A stretch of 64,000 bases of DNA from Mycobacterium sp. Aquia_216 (lineage in GTDB: Bacteria > Actinomycetota > Actinomycetes > Mycobacteriales > Mycobacteriaceae), in the NCBI RefSeq assembly GCF_026723865.1, contig NZ_CP113529.1, positions 558,001 to 622,000 on the forward strand, read 5' to 3'. Under the pieces are notes generated by a model. That model was not told where the DNA came from. It was given only the letters and a program-made list of their open reading frames with translations, and did no database searches. Below are positions 52,963 to 62,135 of this stretch, one piece after another. Each line of letters opens with the position of its first letter. The first letter of the stretch is position 1. The position numbers and the translations under genes are program-made.

Positions 52963-53853
52963 GTGAAGGTGAACTTGATAGCCCAGGCCTTGAAGACGGC
53001 GACAGACCGATTGGCCAACCCGGCGCGGGTAGCGGACCCCGACAAGCTGCGCGGCGCCGTCTCGGGCAAGACGGTGCTGGTCACCGGCGCGTCGTACGGC
53101 ATCGGTGAAGCGACTGCCCGCAGGCTGGCCGCCGCCGGGGCAACGGTGCTGGTGGTCGCCCGATCCGCGGAACGGCTCGACGACCTTGCCGCGGCCATCA
53201 ACGCCGGCGGCGGGCACGCGGTCGCCTACCCCACGGATCTGAGCGACGAAGCTGCCGTCCACGTGCTGACCAAGCAGATCACCGAGAACCACGGGCCGCT
53301 CGACATCGTGGTCAGCAACGCCGGCAAATCGCTGCGCCGGTCGTTGCATCACCAGTACGACCGACCGCACGATTTCCAGCGCACCATCGACATCAATTAC
53401 CTGGGGCCCATCTGGTTGCTGCTGGGCCTGCTGCCCGCCATGCGGGAAATCGGCGGCGGCCACATCGTGAACGTGTCGAGTGTCGGGGTGCGTGTGGTGC
53501 CCGGTCCGCAATGGGGTGCCTACCAGGCGTCCAAGGGCGCCTTCGACAGGTGGCTGCGCAGCGTGGCGCCGGAACTGCACGCCGACGGCGTGGACGTGAC
53601 GTCGGTTTACTTCGCGCTGGTCCGAACCCGGATGATCGCGCCGACACCGATTCTGGGCCGCCTTCCCGGTCTGTCGCCTGGCGAGGCTGCCGACGCCATC
53701 GCCAAGGCGATCATCGAACGCCCGCGCAGCAACGAGCCGCCCTGGGTGTTTCCGGCCGAGCTGGCCTCGGTGCTGCTGGCCGGTCCGGCGGAGTGGGCGG
53801 CCCGGTTGTGGCATCGCCGGTTCTTCGCCGATTCCGGAACGGGCCGGCGATGA
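52963..53853 (+). CDS. Short-chain dehydrogenase/reductase coupled to FadD12-like ligase
   Basis: The 296-residue SDR starts with GTG at 52963 (or 52969). A 30-residue N-terminal helix (LIAQALKTATDRLANPARV) precedes LVTGASYGIGEATARRLAAA. It has SNAGKSLRRSLHHQYDRP, SSVGVRVVPGPQWGAYQASK (YxxxK) and a C-terminal extension with a hydrophobic helix (FPAELASVLLAGPAEW). Its stop overlaps the ligase start (ATGA), so the two act together. The 154 bases before it show no clear signal. Confidence 0.88.
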   Translation: MKVNLIAQALKTATDRLANPARVADPDKLRGAVSGKTVLVTGASYGIGEATARRLAAAGATVLVVARSAERLDDLAAAINAGGGHAVAYPTDLSDEAAVHVLTKQITENHGPLDIVVSNAGKSLRRSLHHQYDRPHDFQRTIDINYLGPIWLLLGLLPAMREIGGGHIVNVSSVGVRVVPGPQWGAYQASKGAFDRWLRSVAPELHADGVDVTSVYFALVRTRMIAPTPILGRLPGLSPGEAADAIAKAIIERPRSNEPPWVFPAELASVLLAGPAEWAARLWHRRFFADSGTGRR

Positions 53854-55409
53854 CCGACGGTGTGGTGGCCACCACGGCCCGGGCGTTGGTGTCGTCCCGG
53901 CTGCTGACTGTGCCCACCCCGATCGCGGTGCTGCGGTTGATCCGCGAGGTATATCGCGGCGGCACGAACCTTTCCACGCTGCTGGCCGTCGCCGCGGCTC
54001 GCTGGCCGGAGCGCACGGCGATCATCGATGACGACGGCGCGCTGAGCTACCGCGAGCTGCAAGCCAAGACCGAGGCGCTCGCCCGCGAGCTCATCCACGA
54101 GGGCGCCGGCCCGGGCGAGGCGGTGGGGATCATGTGCCGCAACGGCCGTGACTTCGCGGCCGCGGTGTTCGCCGCCGCCCTGGTGGGAGCGGACGTGGTG
54201 CTGGTGAGCACGGAGTTTCGCACCACGGCTCTCGCGGACGCGTTGAGTTCGCACCAAGTCAGAACCACCTTCTGCGACAGCGAATTCACCCAGCAGCTCC
54301 GCGATGCCGGGCCGTCGGTCCGCGCGATCGATCCGGCAATCGTGCAGATCCAGCCGGGCGCGCCGCGACCCCGCGTCGTCGAGTCCGGCCGGCTCATACT
54401 GCTGACCTCGGGTACCACCGGTGTGCCCAAGGGGGTCCCGCGGATGCCCCGACTGAGTTCGGGAGTGGGCGTCGGCATGACGATTCTCGAGCGCACCGGG
54501 CTGCGGGTCGGGTCGCGAATCGCGGTGGCGGTACCGATGTTTCACGGCCTAGGCCTGGGAATGCTGATGCTCGCCGTCAGCTTGGGCGGCACGGTCCTGA
54601 CGCATCGGCGCTTCGATGCCGAGGCAACCCTTGCCCAGGCATCGCTGCAGTGCGCCGACGCGCTCAGCGTGGTTCCGATCATGCTGGCGCGCATCATGGA
54701 CTTGCCACAACGGGTACGGGCGCGAAATCCTTTGGCGCTGAACGTCGTGATATCCAGTGGCGATCGGCTGGACCCGAGCCTCGCGCGTCGGTTCATGGAC
54801 TCCTACGGTGACATTCTCTACAACGGATACGGGTCCACCGAGGTCGGAATCGGTTCCCTGGCAACGCCTCTCGAGCTGCGACACGCCCCGGACACGGTAG
54901 GCCGGCCCGTCGCGGGCTGCCCGGTTCGCATCTTCGACAAAACCGGCAGGGCCGTGGGGCCGCGGGTTACCGGCCGCATCTTCGTGGGCGGTGAACTGAC
55001 GACCAAAGGCTACATCGGCGGTGGCGCCAAGACCGTCATCGACCAGATGACCAGTACCGGCGATATGGGCTATCTGGACAACTCGGGTCGGCTCTACATT
55101 GTCGGCCGCGAGGACGACATGATCGTGTCGGGCGGCGAGAACGTATACCCCAGGGCGCTGGAAAACGCACTCGCCGAGCATCCCGACGTCGCCGAGAACG
55201 CGGTCGTCGGGGTTGCCGACGAACGGTTCGGACGCCGACTGGCTGCGTTCGTCGTTGCCCGTACGCGGCGCGAGATCGACGTGGAAGGGCTACGGGAGTA
55301 CTTGAAGGACAAGGTTTCTCGTTTCGAGCAGCCCCGGGACATCCACGTCGTCGACAGCATTCCACGTAATCCCGCCGGCAAGGTCATCCGCAAGGAACTC
55401 GCGACTTAG
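53850..55409 (+). CDS. Fatty-acid-CoA ligase (FadD12-like)
   Basis: The 519-residue ANL enzyme has LILLTSGTTGVPKGVPRM (about residue 183), GYGSTEVGIGSLA (about 328), STGDMGYLDNSGRLYIVGRE (about 400) and NPAGKVIRKEL with the catalytic lysine at the end. The N-terminal 40 residues before RWPERTAIIDDDG include TPIAVLRLIREVYRGGTNL, as in FadD12. It is coupled to the upstream SDR and ends overlapping the convergent ctpI by 4 bases. Confidence 0.92.
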   Translation: MTDGVVATTARALVSSRLLTVPTPIAVLRLIREVYRGGTNLSTLLAVAAARWPERTAIIDDDGALSYRELQAKTEALARELIHEGAGPGEAVGIMCRNGRDFAAAVFAAALVGADVVLVSTEFRTTALADALSSHQVRTTFCDSEFTQQLRDAGPSVRAIDPAIVQIQPGAPRPRVVESGRLILLTSGTTGVPKGVPRMPRLSSGVGVGMTILERTGLRVGSRIAVAVPMFHGLGLGMLMLAVSLGGTVLTHRRFDAEATLAQASLQCADALSVVPIMLARIMDLPQRVRARNPLALNVVISSGDRLDPSLARRFMDSYGDILYNGYGSTEVGIGSLATPLELRHAPDTVGRPVAGCPVRIFDKTGRAVGPRVTGRIFVGGELTTKGYIGGGAKTVIDQMTSTGDMGYLDNSGRLYIVGREDDMIVSGGENVYPRALENALAEHPDVAENAVVGVADERFGRRLAAFVVARTRREIDVEGLREYLKDKVSRFEQPRDIHVVDSIPRNPAGKVIRKELAT

Positions 55410-58400
55410 GCGCCCGGCTCGTCCTCGGACTCGCCGTCGGGCTGGATGACACCGATGGTCTTGTTCAGCCAATTGGGTGCCAACCACGAGATCGCGGTGG
55501 CACCGGCCGTGGCACCCATCACGCCCGACCAGGCGACCGGCCCCAGCGGTGTGCAGCCGAAGAACTGGCTGATGACCGGGGTTTGAACGATGCCGACCAA
55601 CACGCCCGCGCTGCCCAGCGCGGTCGCCACGACGAGCGGACTGTGTTGGCGCGTCAGCAATGTCTGGGCGAGCTGCGTCGTCACCAACGCCGTCAAGCCC
55701 ATTGTCGACGTGCGGCGTTCGCTGCCCGGCGTGTATCGCCCGATGCCCCAGGCCGCCGTCGCACCCGCGGCGGTGACGACACCACGGGTGACGATCTGGC
55801 GCATCAGCGGGGCGTCGAGGGACGGCGTGGGCCCGGTCAGCACCGCGAGACGGTGTGCGGCGCGGGCCTTTTCGGCCTGTTCCTCGGTTGCGTACTCGGC
55901 TTCGTCGAGTTCGACGTACTGCGACGTGACCGCAACCGCGAGCGCGGGGAACATGTCGGTGAGCAGGTTGACCAGTAACAGTTGACGGGTTCCCACCGGG
56001 GCGCGTCCTTGGCCGAACGCGGTCCCGATGATGGTGAACAACACCTCACCCACATTGCCGCCGACCAGGATCGTCACGGCGTCACGGACGCCGGCCCACA
56101 TGCTGCGGCCCTCGACCAGCGCGTCGAGCAGCACGCTGAGGTCGCGGTCGGTCAGGACGATGTCGGCGGCGCTTCGGGCGGCCGACGAACCACGGCCGCT
56201 CACGCCGATGCCCACGTCTGCCATCCGGATGGCGGCGGCGTCGTTGGCGCCGTCGCCGACCATCGCCGTCACCCGGCCGCAGCGTTGCAGCGCGGCCACG
56301 ATCTGCACCTTCTGCTCCGGGCTGACGCGGGCGAACACCTGGACGTTGGAAACGATCTTGGCCGCGGCGTCCTCGTCGAGGCCGGCAAGGTCGGCGCCGG
56401 TGATGACCCGCGCATCCGCCGGCAGTCCCAGTTGCCGGGCGATCGCCCGGGCGGTGATCGGGTGGTCGCCGGTGATCAGCACCACCTCGCGGCCCGCGGC
56501 CTCCAGCGCCTCGATCAGCGGGCGCGACGATGCCCGTGCGGTGTCGGCCAGACCGACGTAGCCCAGCAACTCGAGGTCCTGCGCGTGAGTGTCGACGGCG
56601 TCGACATCGGTGTCCTCGTCGTGAGTGGTCCCGTTGGGCCATGGGCGCCGAGCCACCGCCAACACCCGCAAGCCTCGCTCGGCGAGGCTGCGAACCACCG
56701 ATTCCGCGTGCGCACGGTCGGCTTCCGGGTCGGCGAACCGGCAACGGGGCAGTACCACCTCGGGCGCGCCCTTGAGCATCAGCATCGGCTTGTCCGCGTC
56801 CGCGCTCAGGGTGCCGATCGCGGCGGCATAGCCACGGCTGGACTCGAACGGCACCTCGGCAAGCAGCCGCCACCCCGAATTGTTTTTGGTGAGAAGGAAA
56901 CCCGCCGCGGTGATGATCGCTTCGTCGGTGGCATGCGCGTGGCCCTGTCCGTCCTGGGGCTGCGGGGAGGCCCAGGCGGCGGCCCGCAGTACCGCGGCCG
57001 AGCGCGGATCCTCGGCTTCCGGGAATGGATCGCTGGGCCGGGCATCGTGTGGCATCGCGCACAGCACGCGCAGCCGGTTCTCGGTGAGAGTGCCGGTCTT
57101 GTCGAAACACACGGTGTCGACCCGGCCCAGGGCTTCGATGGTGCGCGGCGAGCGGACCAGCACCCCGTGCGACGTCAGGCGCTGGGCGGCGGCCAGCTGA
57201 GACAGCGTGGCCACCAGCGGGAGACCCTCCGGCACGGCGGCCACCGCGATCGCGACGCCGTCGGCGACGGCCTGACGCAGCGGCGCGCGCCGCAGCAACG
57301 CCAGCGCGGTCACCGCGGCACCGCCGGTCAAGGTCAGCGGCAACACCTTGCTGGTGAGTTCGCGCAGCCGGGCCTGGACACCTGCTGCCGTCTCGACGTT
57401 GGCGACCGCCGAAATCGCGCGGTGCGCAGCGGTATTGACGCCGGTGGCGACGACGATCGCGCGCGCGTGACCCGCAACGATCGTGCTGCCTTCGAACAGC
57501 ATGCTCGCCCGCTCGGCATCGTTGACGGCGACCGGCTCGACCTGCTTGTCCACCGGCAGCGACTCGCCGGTGAGTAGCGATTCGTCGACCTCGAGGTCTT
57601 CGGCCACCAACAGGCGCGCGTCGGCCGGAACCACTTCCGGTGCGGCCAAGTCGATCACATCGCCGGGGCGCAGTGACTTGGCGGACACCGTCGCCGTGCG
57701 GGTGGCGTTCTGCGCCGCCTCGAGGCGGCGCCGGGTGGTGGCCACCGCCGGCACCACGACGCGGCGCACCAGCTGATCCTGTTCGGCGAATAACTCGGCA
57801 GCCGCCGCCTCTGCCCGCAACCGTTGTGCCCCACCGGTTATCGCGTTGGCCGTCATGACGCCGCCGACCAGCAGCGCGTCGATGTTGCTGCCGACGATGG
57901 CCGACGCGGCCGCCCCGACGGCCAGAATCGGGGTCAACGGGTCGGAGAGCTCGACCCGGGTCGCCGCAGCGAGCCGCGCCAGGTTATGCAGCGGTGCGCG
58001 CAGCCCCGCGAACGGCGGGCTGTAGGACAGGTCGTCGAGGCGGCGGCGCCAGGACGGGGTCAGGGTTTCCACGGCCAACGGTCGCGAACCGCCGGCCAGC
58101 CGCGAGTACACGATTGCCGGGTCCAGCGCGTGCCAGGCGGTCAGCGGCTGCGGGGTGGGGTCGGGCAGGCGCAGCACCCTGCTGGCCGAGAATGTTCCGG
58201 CCACCAGCGCGGTCAGCGCCGCGGCATTGACCGGGTTGAGCCAGCGGCGGAAGCTCACCGGGTTGCTGGGTCGCTCTTGGTCGCGGCCGGTGACCAGCAG
58301 CAGCCCGGCCAGCGTGGTACCGCCCTGGGCAAGGTGTATCGCCGATTCACTGGCCGAGCGGGCCACCGGAATCGCGGACAGGATGCGAACCGCGTCGGCG

Positions 58401-60262
58401 AGGTCGGTGCCGGTGATGATGTCCGCGGTCCACGGTGTAGCTGCACGTGGATCATCAAGTGCCACACCAACATCGGCGATCGCCAACGCGGCCAGGGTAT
58501 CCGTCGACGCGAAGTCACGGTGCACGGCGGTGATCAGTAACACCGGTCCGCGATCGACTCTCAGCTCGCGCACCACACTCAGCAGCGGTGTGCCGGGCGG
58601 ATGTGTCGCGGCGACGCTGGCGGTCAGATCCTCGGTGCCGGCCACGTGCCGCAAGACCACCCGGGCTCCGGTCCGGTTCGCGGTCTGCAGCAACGGGATC
58701 GCGTACGGGTCGACTTCCCAACCGACTTCGACCCTGCCGACACATTCGCCGTCGACCACCAGGTCGGCACTTTCCAGTCCCTGCGCGGGGGTGGCCGACG
58801 GGCCTTGTACCGGAACCCATCTCAGATGCGCACCGGTGGCGGGCAACTCGTCGGGATCGGGTTCCGGCGCCTCCTCACCATGCAGCAGCGCATCGGCGAC
58901 CTCGTAAACCCGGTCGTCGTCCCAGCCGGGTGCATCCCCGATCGATTGCAGGACGGCGCGGTGATCACCGCGCAGCGCCGCGCCGTCGATGACGACCACT
59001 TTCACCCGGTCCAGCCGGCGCAACGCGCCCGGGTCGAGGACCAGTTGGCCACCGTTGGCGAGCCCGCGACCCAGCGTCGAGGCGAATGCCTGGCGGCCCA
59101 TGTGCGCGGCGCGGGGTACCCCGGCCTCGATCGCGGCCGCCGCGTCTTCGGTACCGCCGCCGGCCACCAGCGCACTCGCCGCGGCGATCAACGAGCCATT
59201 GGCCGCCGATTCGACATAGGCCTCCACCGGGCCGGCCATGGAGCCCTTCTCGGTGTCCATCGCCGCGTCGATGGCCCCGCCGACCACGACGTGCGAGGCT
59301 TCGCCCGCCGCCGCGGCGGCCCAGCTGTGCCGTGGTACCTGCGCGTTGGCGCCGGCCGAGGAGATGACGGGGACCACCGGTGCCTGCGGTCGGTCGGGTG
59401 AGGCCAGATGCGGCTCGCGCTCTCGCCACACCCGGCGGTGCGCGGTTGCCTCGGTGATCTGCAGGGTCCGCTGCGTCATATCGAGCAGCGGTGTGCCGAA
59501 CGATTGGGTCAGGCCGTGGGCCGCGGCCGTCGTGGCAGCGAGCACGACGTCGGTGCCCACCCGGCCCAGTCGTGACTCCAGGATCGCCACCATGCGGGGC
59601 TGATGGTTGATCAGAGCCGCGGCCGCTCGGGTGGTTTGCGGTGCGGCGGGCAGGCGGGCCACCCAGCCGGTGACCGCGGCGGTCATCGCGACGATATCCA
59701 TGGCCGCCGCGGTGAGCGGCACCAGAATCGCCAGCGGGTTGCCCGGGTCGGCGAACGGGGCGGAAATCGGCACATCCGACTTCGTGGAAGCCAGGTCGGC
59801 GGCGATGGACGCGACCGTGGACCGCACCTCGTTCACGACCGCGTCGTAGTCTGCGGCGTCATCGGAGAGCTCGACGACCAACCGGCCCAAGGAGCCCTCG
59901 ACATGGGCCTCGGCCACTCCGGAAATCCGGCGCACCGGCTCCTCGACGACCGCCGAGTACTCGTACCAACGTGAGAATGGCAGCAACGGATCCAGGTCCA
60001 GATGCACCCGCCGACCGCTCTGCCAGCGCACCGGAGGGGTGATGAGGTCGGGGGGACCGTTGGAGGAGGTGTTGACCCCGAGTGCGCGGCTGGTGGAGTC
60101 GGCCATCGACTGCACCACAGGGCCGGCCAGTTCGACGACCGGGCTCGCCAGGAGCTGCACCGTGCCCGCAGCGCCGGCCGCAGTGGACACGCCTGCCTTC
60201 ACTAGCTGTGCCGCTCCGCCGGTGACACCAGCGACCACGCTGGATACACCCGGAATCTTCAT
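55406..60262 (-). CDS. ctpI: Giant P-type ATPase CtpI
   Basis: The 1618-residue ATPase matches mycobacterial CtpI in length and neighbourhood (an Rv0106-type gene nearby). The C-terminal half is a complete P-type ATPase: LLTGESLPVDKQ (about residue 895), AVPEGLPLVATL (M4), CFDKTGTLTENR (about 1052), MVGDGANDAAAIRMADVGIG and six C-terminal helices. The N-terminal half (about 190-720) resembles a decayed ATPase copy: VVVIDGAALRG stands where DKTG should be, and ALAIADVGVALDDPRAATPW follows a lost GDGxND. The transported ion is unknown; the PEGL motif points away from CPx-type metal pumps. Confidence 0.92.
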   Translation of the reverse strand: MKIPGVSSVVAGVTGGAAQLVKAGVSTAAGAAGTVQLLASPVVELAGPVVQSMADSTSRALGVNTSSNGPPDLITPPVRWQSGRRVHLDLDPLLPFSRWYEYSAVVEEPVRRISGVAEAHVEGSLGRLVVELSDDAADYDAVVNEVRSTVASIAADLASTKSDVPISAPFADPGNPLAILVPLTAAAMDIVAMTAAVTGWVARLPAAPQTTRAAAALINHQPRMVAILESRLGRVGTDVVLAATTAAAHGLTQSFGTPLLDMTQRTLQITEATAHRRVWREREPHLASPDRPQAPVVPVISSAGANAQVPRHSWAAAAAGEASHVVVGGAIDAAMDTEKGSMAGPVEAYVESAANGSLIAAASALVAGGGTEDAAAAIEAGVPRAAHMGRQAFASTLGRGLANGGQLVLDPGALRRLDRVKVVVIDGAALRGDHRAVLQSIGDAPGWDDDRVYEVADALLHGEEAPEPDPDELPATGAHLRWVPVQGPSATPAQGLESADLVVDGECVGRVEVGWEVDPYAIPLLQTANRTGARVVLRHVAGTEDLTASVAATHPPGTPLLSVVRELRVDRGPVLLITAVHRDFASTDTLAALAIADVGVALDDPRAATPWTADIITGTDLADAVRILSAIPVARSASESAIHLAQGGTTLAGLLLVTGRDQERPSNPVSFRRWLNPVNAAALTALVAGTFSASRVLRLPDPTPQPLTAWHALDPAIVYSRLAGGSRPLAVETLTPSWRRRLDDLSYSPPFAGLRAPLHNLARLAAATRVELSDPLTPILAVGAAASAIVGSNIDALLVGGVMTANAITGGAQRLRAEAAAAELFAEQDQLVRRVVVPAVATTRRRLEAAQNATRTATVSAKSLRPGDVIDLAAPEVVPADARLLVAEDLEVDESLLTGESLPVDKQVEPVAVNDAERASMLFEGSTIVAGHARAIVVATGVNTAAHRAISAVANVETAAGVQARLRELTSKVLPLTLTGGAAVTALALLRRAPLRQAVADGVAIAVAAVPEGLPLVATLSQLAAAQRLTSHGVLVRSPRTIEALGRVDTVCFDKTGTLTENRLRVLCAMPHDARPSDPFPEAEDPRSAAVLRAAAWASPQPQDGQGHAHATDEAIITAAGFLLTKNNSGWRLLAEVPFESSRGYAAAIGTLSADADKPMLMLKGAPEVVLPRCRFADPEADRAHAESVVRSLAERGLRVLAVARRPWPNGTTHDEDTDVDAVDTHAQDLELLGYVGLADTARASSRPLIEALEAAGREVVLITGDHPITARAIARQLGLPADARVITGADLAGLDEDAAAKIVSNVQVFARVSPEQKVQIVAALQRCGRVTAMVGDGANDAAAIRMADVGIGVSGRGSSAARSAADIVLTDRDLSVLLDALVEGRSMWAGVRDAVTILVGGNVGEVLFTIIGTAFGQGRAPVGTRQLLLVNLLTDMFPALAVAVTSQYVELDEAEYATEEQAEKARAAHRLAVLTGPTPSLDAPLMRQIVTRGVVTAAGATAAWGIGRYTPGSERRTSTMGLTALVTTQLAQTLLTRQHSPLVVATALGSAGVLVGIVQTPVISQFFGCTPLGPVAWSGVMGATAGATAISWLAPNWLNKTIGVIQPDGESEDEPGA

Positions 60263-60420
60263 TCAGTCATCCTTCAAATACGTCTATCGCGCTAATAATC
60301 CTGGGGTGCTGGGGCCTGTCCACATGTGCGCCGATGGCCGGCCAAGCGATGACACCAACGGCTTTGGTGGGTGAAGAATCGCTGGGTTACCAGCGGGAGC
60401 AATCGCGTCCCTCTGGCAGT

Positions 60421-60567
60421 TTACCGGCTGGACGCCGGATCAAACGTCGCGAACGAAGCCGGGTCGAGGAAAACGGTAATGGCGGCGACGCCGCCGGCAC
60501 CGACAGTGATGACGTGTATCGAATGGGCCCATAGGACGCCGTCATCGGCGCGGCGGTGCCACAACTG
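60421..60567 (-). pseudogene. C-terminal remnant of an ECF sigma factor (SigJ/SigG-like)
   Basis: On the minus strand, FQLWHRRADDGVLWAHS then IHVITVGAGGVAAITVFLDP and ASFATFDPASSR with a stop match the SnoaL-like C-terminal domain of ECF sigma factors. The sigma-2 and sigma-4 regions are missing; the fragment is cut at about 60560, where the SDR remnant begins on the other strand. The 158 bases between its stop and ctpI show no gene. Confidence 0.6.
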
Positions 60568-61005
60568 GAATGTGGATGTCGCGCAAGCGTTTCACCGGAC
60601 GCGCCGCGCGCTGCAGCGCCCTTGCCGGCCGGCAGCTCGGTAATCCTGATGTCCAGCGGCGCCGCGGTCAACGGGTCGCCACTGTCCGGTGGCTACGCCG
60701 ACGCCAAGGCGACCGTGAGGTTCATCGGCAGCTACGCGGCGGGGGAGTCGGACCGGGCCGGCCGGGGGATCACCTTCGCCTCGGTGCTGCCGCGGATGAC
60801 GCGGTCACCGACCTGGACGCCGAGGCCGCGTACGCCGAGCGCCAGGGTGTCGACGTCGGCACCTTTGTCGAATCGACCGGACCCGCGCCGACCACCCCAG
60901 CAGCTGCGCACGTCGGTAGTGGCGATCGCCGGCGCCGAGCCCGGGCGGCACGGCGCGTGCCGGCTTACCACGTCGGGCTTGTCCCGGCTGAACCGAAGCT
61001 GACCT
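60563..61005 (+). pseudogene. Frameshifted, 5'-truncated SDR remnant
   Basis: SDR text is scattered over all three plus frames: NWNVDVAQAFHRTRRALQ, then LPAGSSVILMSSGAAVNGSP and GGYADAKATVRFIGSY (YxxxK), then DAEAAYAERQGVDVGTF, and a tail GACRLTTSGLSRLN. The nucleotide-binding N-terminus is missing and at least two frameshifts are present, so it cannot be functional. The long continuous frame at 60570-61394 is a composite of this and the following remnant. Confidence 0.65.
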
Positions 61006-61038
61006 CGACTCACACGAAATCGAAAGGCGGACAACACA

Positions 61039-61290
61039 ATCAACACACCCCCGATCGTGTCGGCCCAGCAGTGGCAAGCCGAGTACGAGCTGGTGAAGGC
61101 GACGGGCACCACCTGGAGCTTCCTGGACATGACGGCGCTGGGCCGCCAGGAGAACGGGGAGCATTCGCCGCCGGGATACCCGCAGACCCACCGCATGAGC
61201 GATGGGACCGGCATGACGCCTACGGCCGGAATGAGCCGTCGCGATGGTTTGGCGAACCCGATCCGAACGATCCCAACGACCAGCGGCCAC
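61039..61290 (+). pseudogene. Internally deleted DUF899 (thioredoxin-like) remnant
   Basis: The N-terminal INTPPIVSAQQWQAEYELVK is joined directly to the C-terminal family text WSFLDMTALGRQENGEHSP and, after a frameshift, PPHERWDRHDAYGRNEP. In intact DUF899 proteins about 150 residues lie between these parts. No good start codon is present. An in-frame internal deletion followed by frameshift explains it. Confidence 0.55.
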
Positions 61291-61342
61291 CGCGCGCAGA
61301 CCAAGTCGACCCGAATCGAAAATTCAGCACCCGAATAACGCA

Positions 61343-61383
61343 AATGCGCGGTAGCCGTCCAGCGGCTACTCGCGCATTATTTT
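61343..61383 (+). terminator. Intrinsic terminator
   Basis: AATGCGCG-GTAGCCG pairs with CGGCTAC-t-CGCGCATT around a short TCCAG loop, with a single bulged base, and TATTTT follows. It lies between the plus-strand remnants and the convergent minus-strand gene ending at 61401. The A-run upstream is short, so it probably works best for the plus strand. Confidence 0.75.
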
Positions 61384-61400
61384 CCGACGCCTGAATTCGA

Positions 61401-61634
61401 CTATAAAATTCGGTGATCGGCCCTGCCGACGTGATATCCAGCCGGGAACGATTTCTCGATCACCTGCAGCTGGTGGTCCACTCTGGACTCGAGCTCGAGC
61501 ACCACGCAGCTATCGCTTAGGGATTTCGATTCGAGAACTATGTACCGCTGGCCGCAATCGGTGATCGGGTCGCCCGAGTGCAATGTTTCGACGGGCACTA
61601 ATTCCGGCGTTCCGTGTGACTCCACCCATGACAC
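61401..61634 (-). CDS. Small conserved hypothetical protein
   Basis: The 77-residue product starts MSWVESHGTPELVPVETLHS and contains DCGQRYIVLESKSLSDSCVV and a C-terminal FPAGYHVGRADHRIL. It reads like a compact beta-rich domain of the sort seen in mycobacterial hypotheticals of this size. I do not recognise a function. It sits between the remnants and the NTF2-like gene, 45 bases from the latter on the same strand. Confidence 0.6.
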   Translation of the reverse strand: MSWVESHGTPELVPVETLHSGDPITDCGQRYIVLESKSLSDSCVVLELESRVDHQLQVIEKSFPAGYHVGRADHRIL

Positions 61635-61678
61635 GTTAGGTCAATTTTGCGGGTGAGGGAATAGTCCCTTGGCCGCCG

Positions 61679-62062
61679 TTAAGCCTGGTCGGCCCGGCGC
61701 TGTTTGAAAAACACGCTGACGTGAGAGATCAGCCCGCCGTCGCCCTGCTCGAAGAGGATACATTCCGGCCAGGACACCGCCATGCCGTCGATCTCAAACG
61801 ACTCAATCAGCTCGACGTAGGACACCCGATCGGTCACGTGCGAGACCCGCCGGACCTCGAGCCGGTGCCCCGCCAGGGTCGTGAGGATCTTGCGCAGGTA
61901 GGCGAGGTAGTGCGCTTTGCCCTCGATCACGTCGCAGAACGGGCCCTCCCGCGTCAGGCCTTCGTCGGCGACGGTGGCGGCCAGGCCATCCCAATCGTGG
62001 TCGGTCAGGCATTTCAGGTACTGCTCAACGATGCCGGTGCCGACTCCAGTCGCGCCGCCCAT
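61679..62062 (-). CDS. NTF2-like / SnoaL-fold protein
   Basis: The 127-residue product has IVEQYLKCLTDHDWDGLAAT, VIEGKAHYLAYLRKILTTL and strands YVELIESFEIDGMAVSWPEC with LISHVSVFFKQ, the SnoaL/limonene-epoxide-hydrolase-like pattern. It probably binds or transforms a small cyclic molecule. The start at 62062 (MGGATGVGTG) may be a little long; MSnoaL-like text begins about residue 9. It diverges from the SRPBCC gene at 62136. Confidence 0.82.
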   Translation of the reverse strand: MGGATGVGTGIVEQYLKCLTDHDWDGLAATVADEGLTREGPFCDVIEGKAHYLAYLRKILTTLAGHRLEVRRVSHVTDRVSYVELIESFEIDGMAVSWPECILFEQGDGGLISHVSVFFKQRRADQA

Positions 62063-62135
62063 GTCGTCTCCGCTCGCTCGACGCTGACCAATCCACGGTA
62101 GGCCCGGCGTTGGCGCCCGGCTAGGTTGTCTTGTT

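Noticed and set aside
60570..61394. Continuous 274-codon plus-strand frame
   Set aside because: Family text switches frame within it; it is a composite of the SDR and DUF899 remnants and not one gene.
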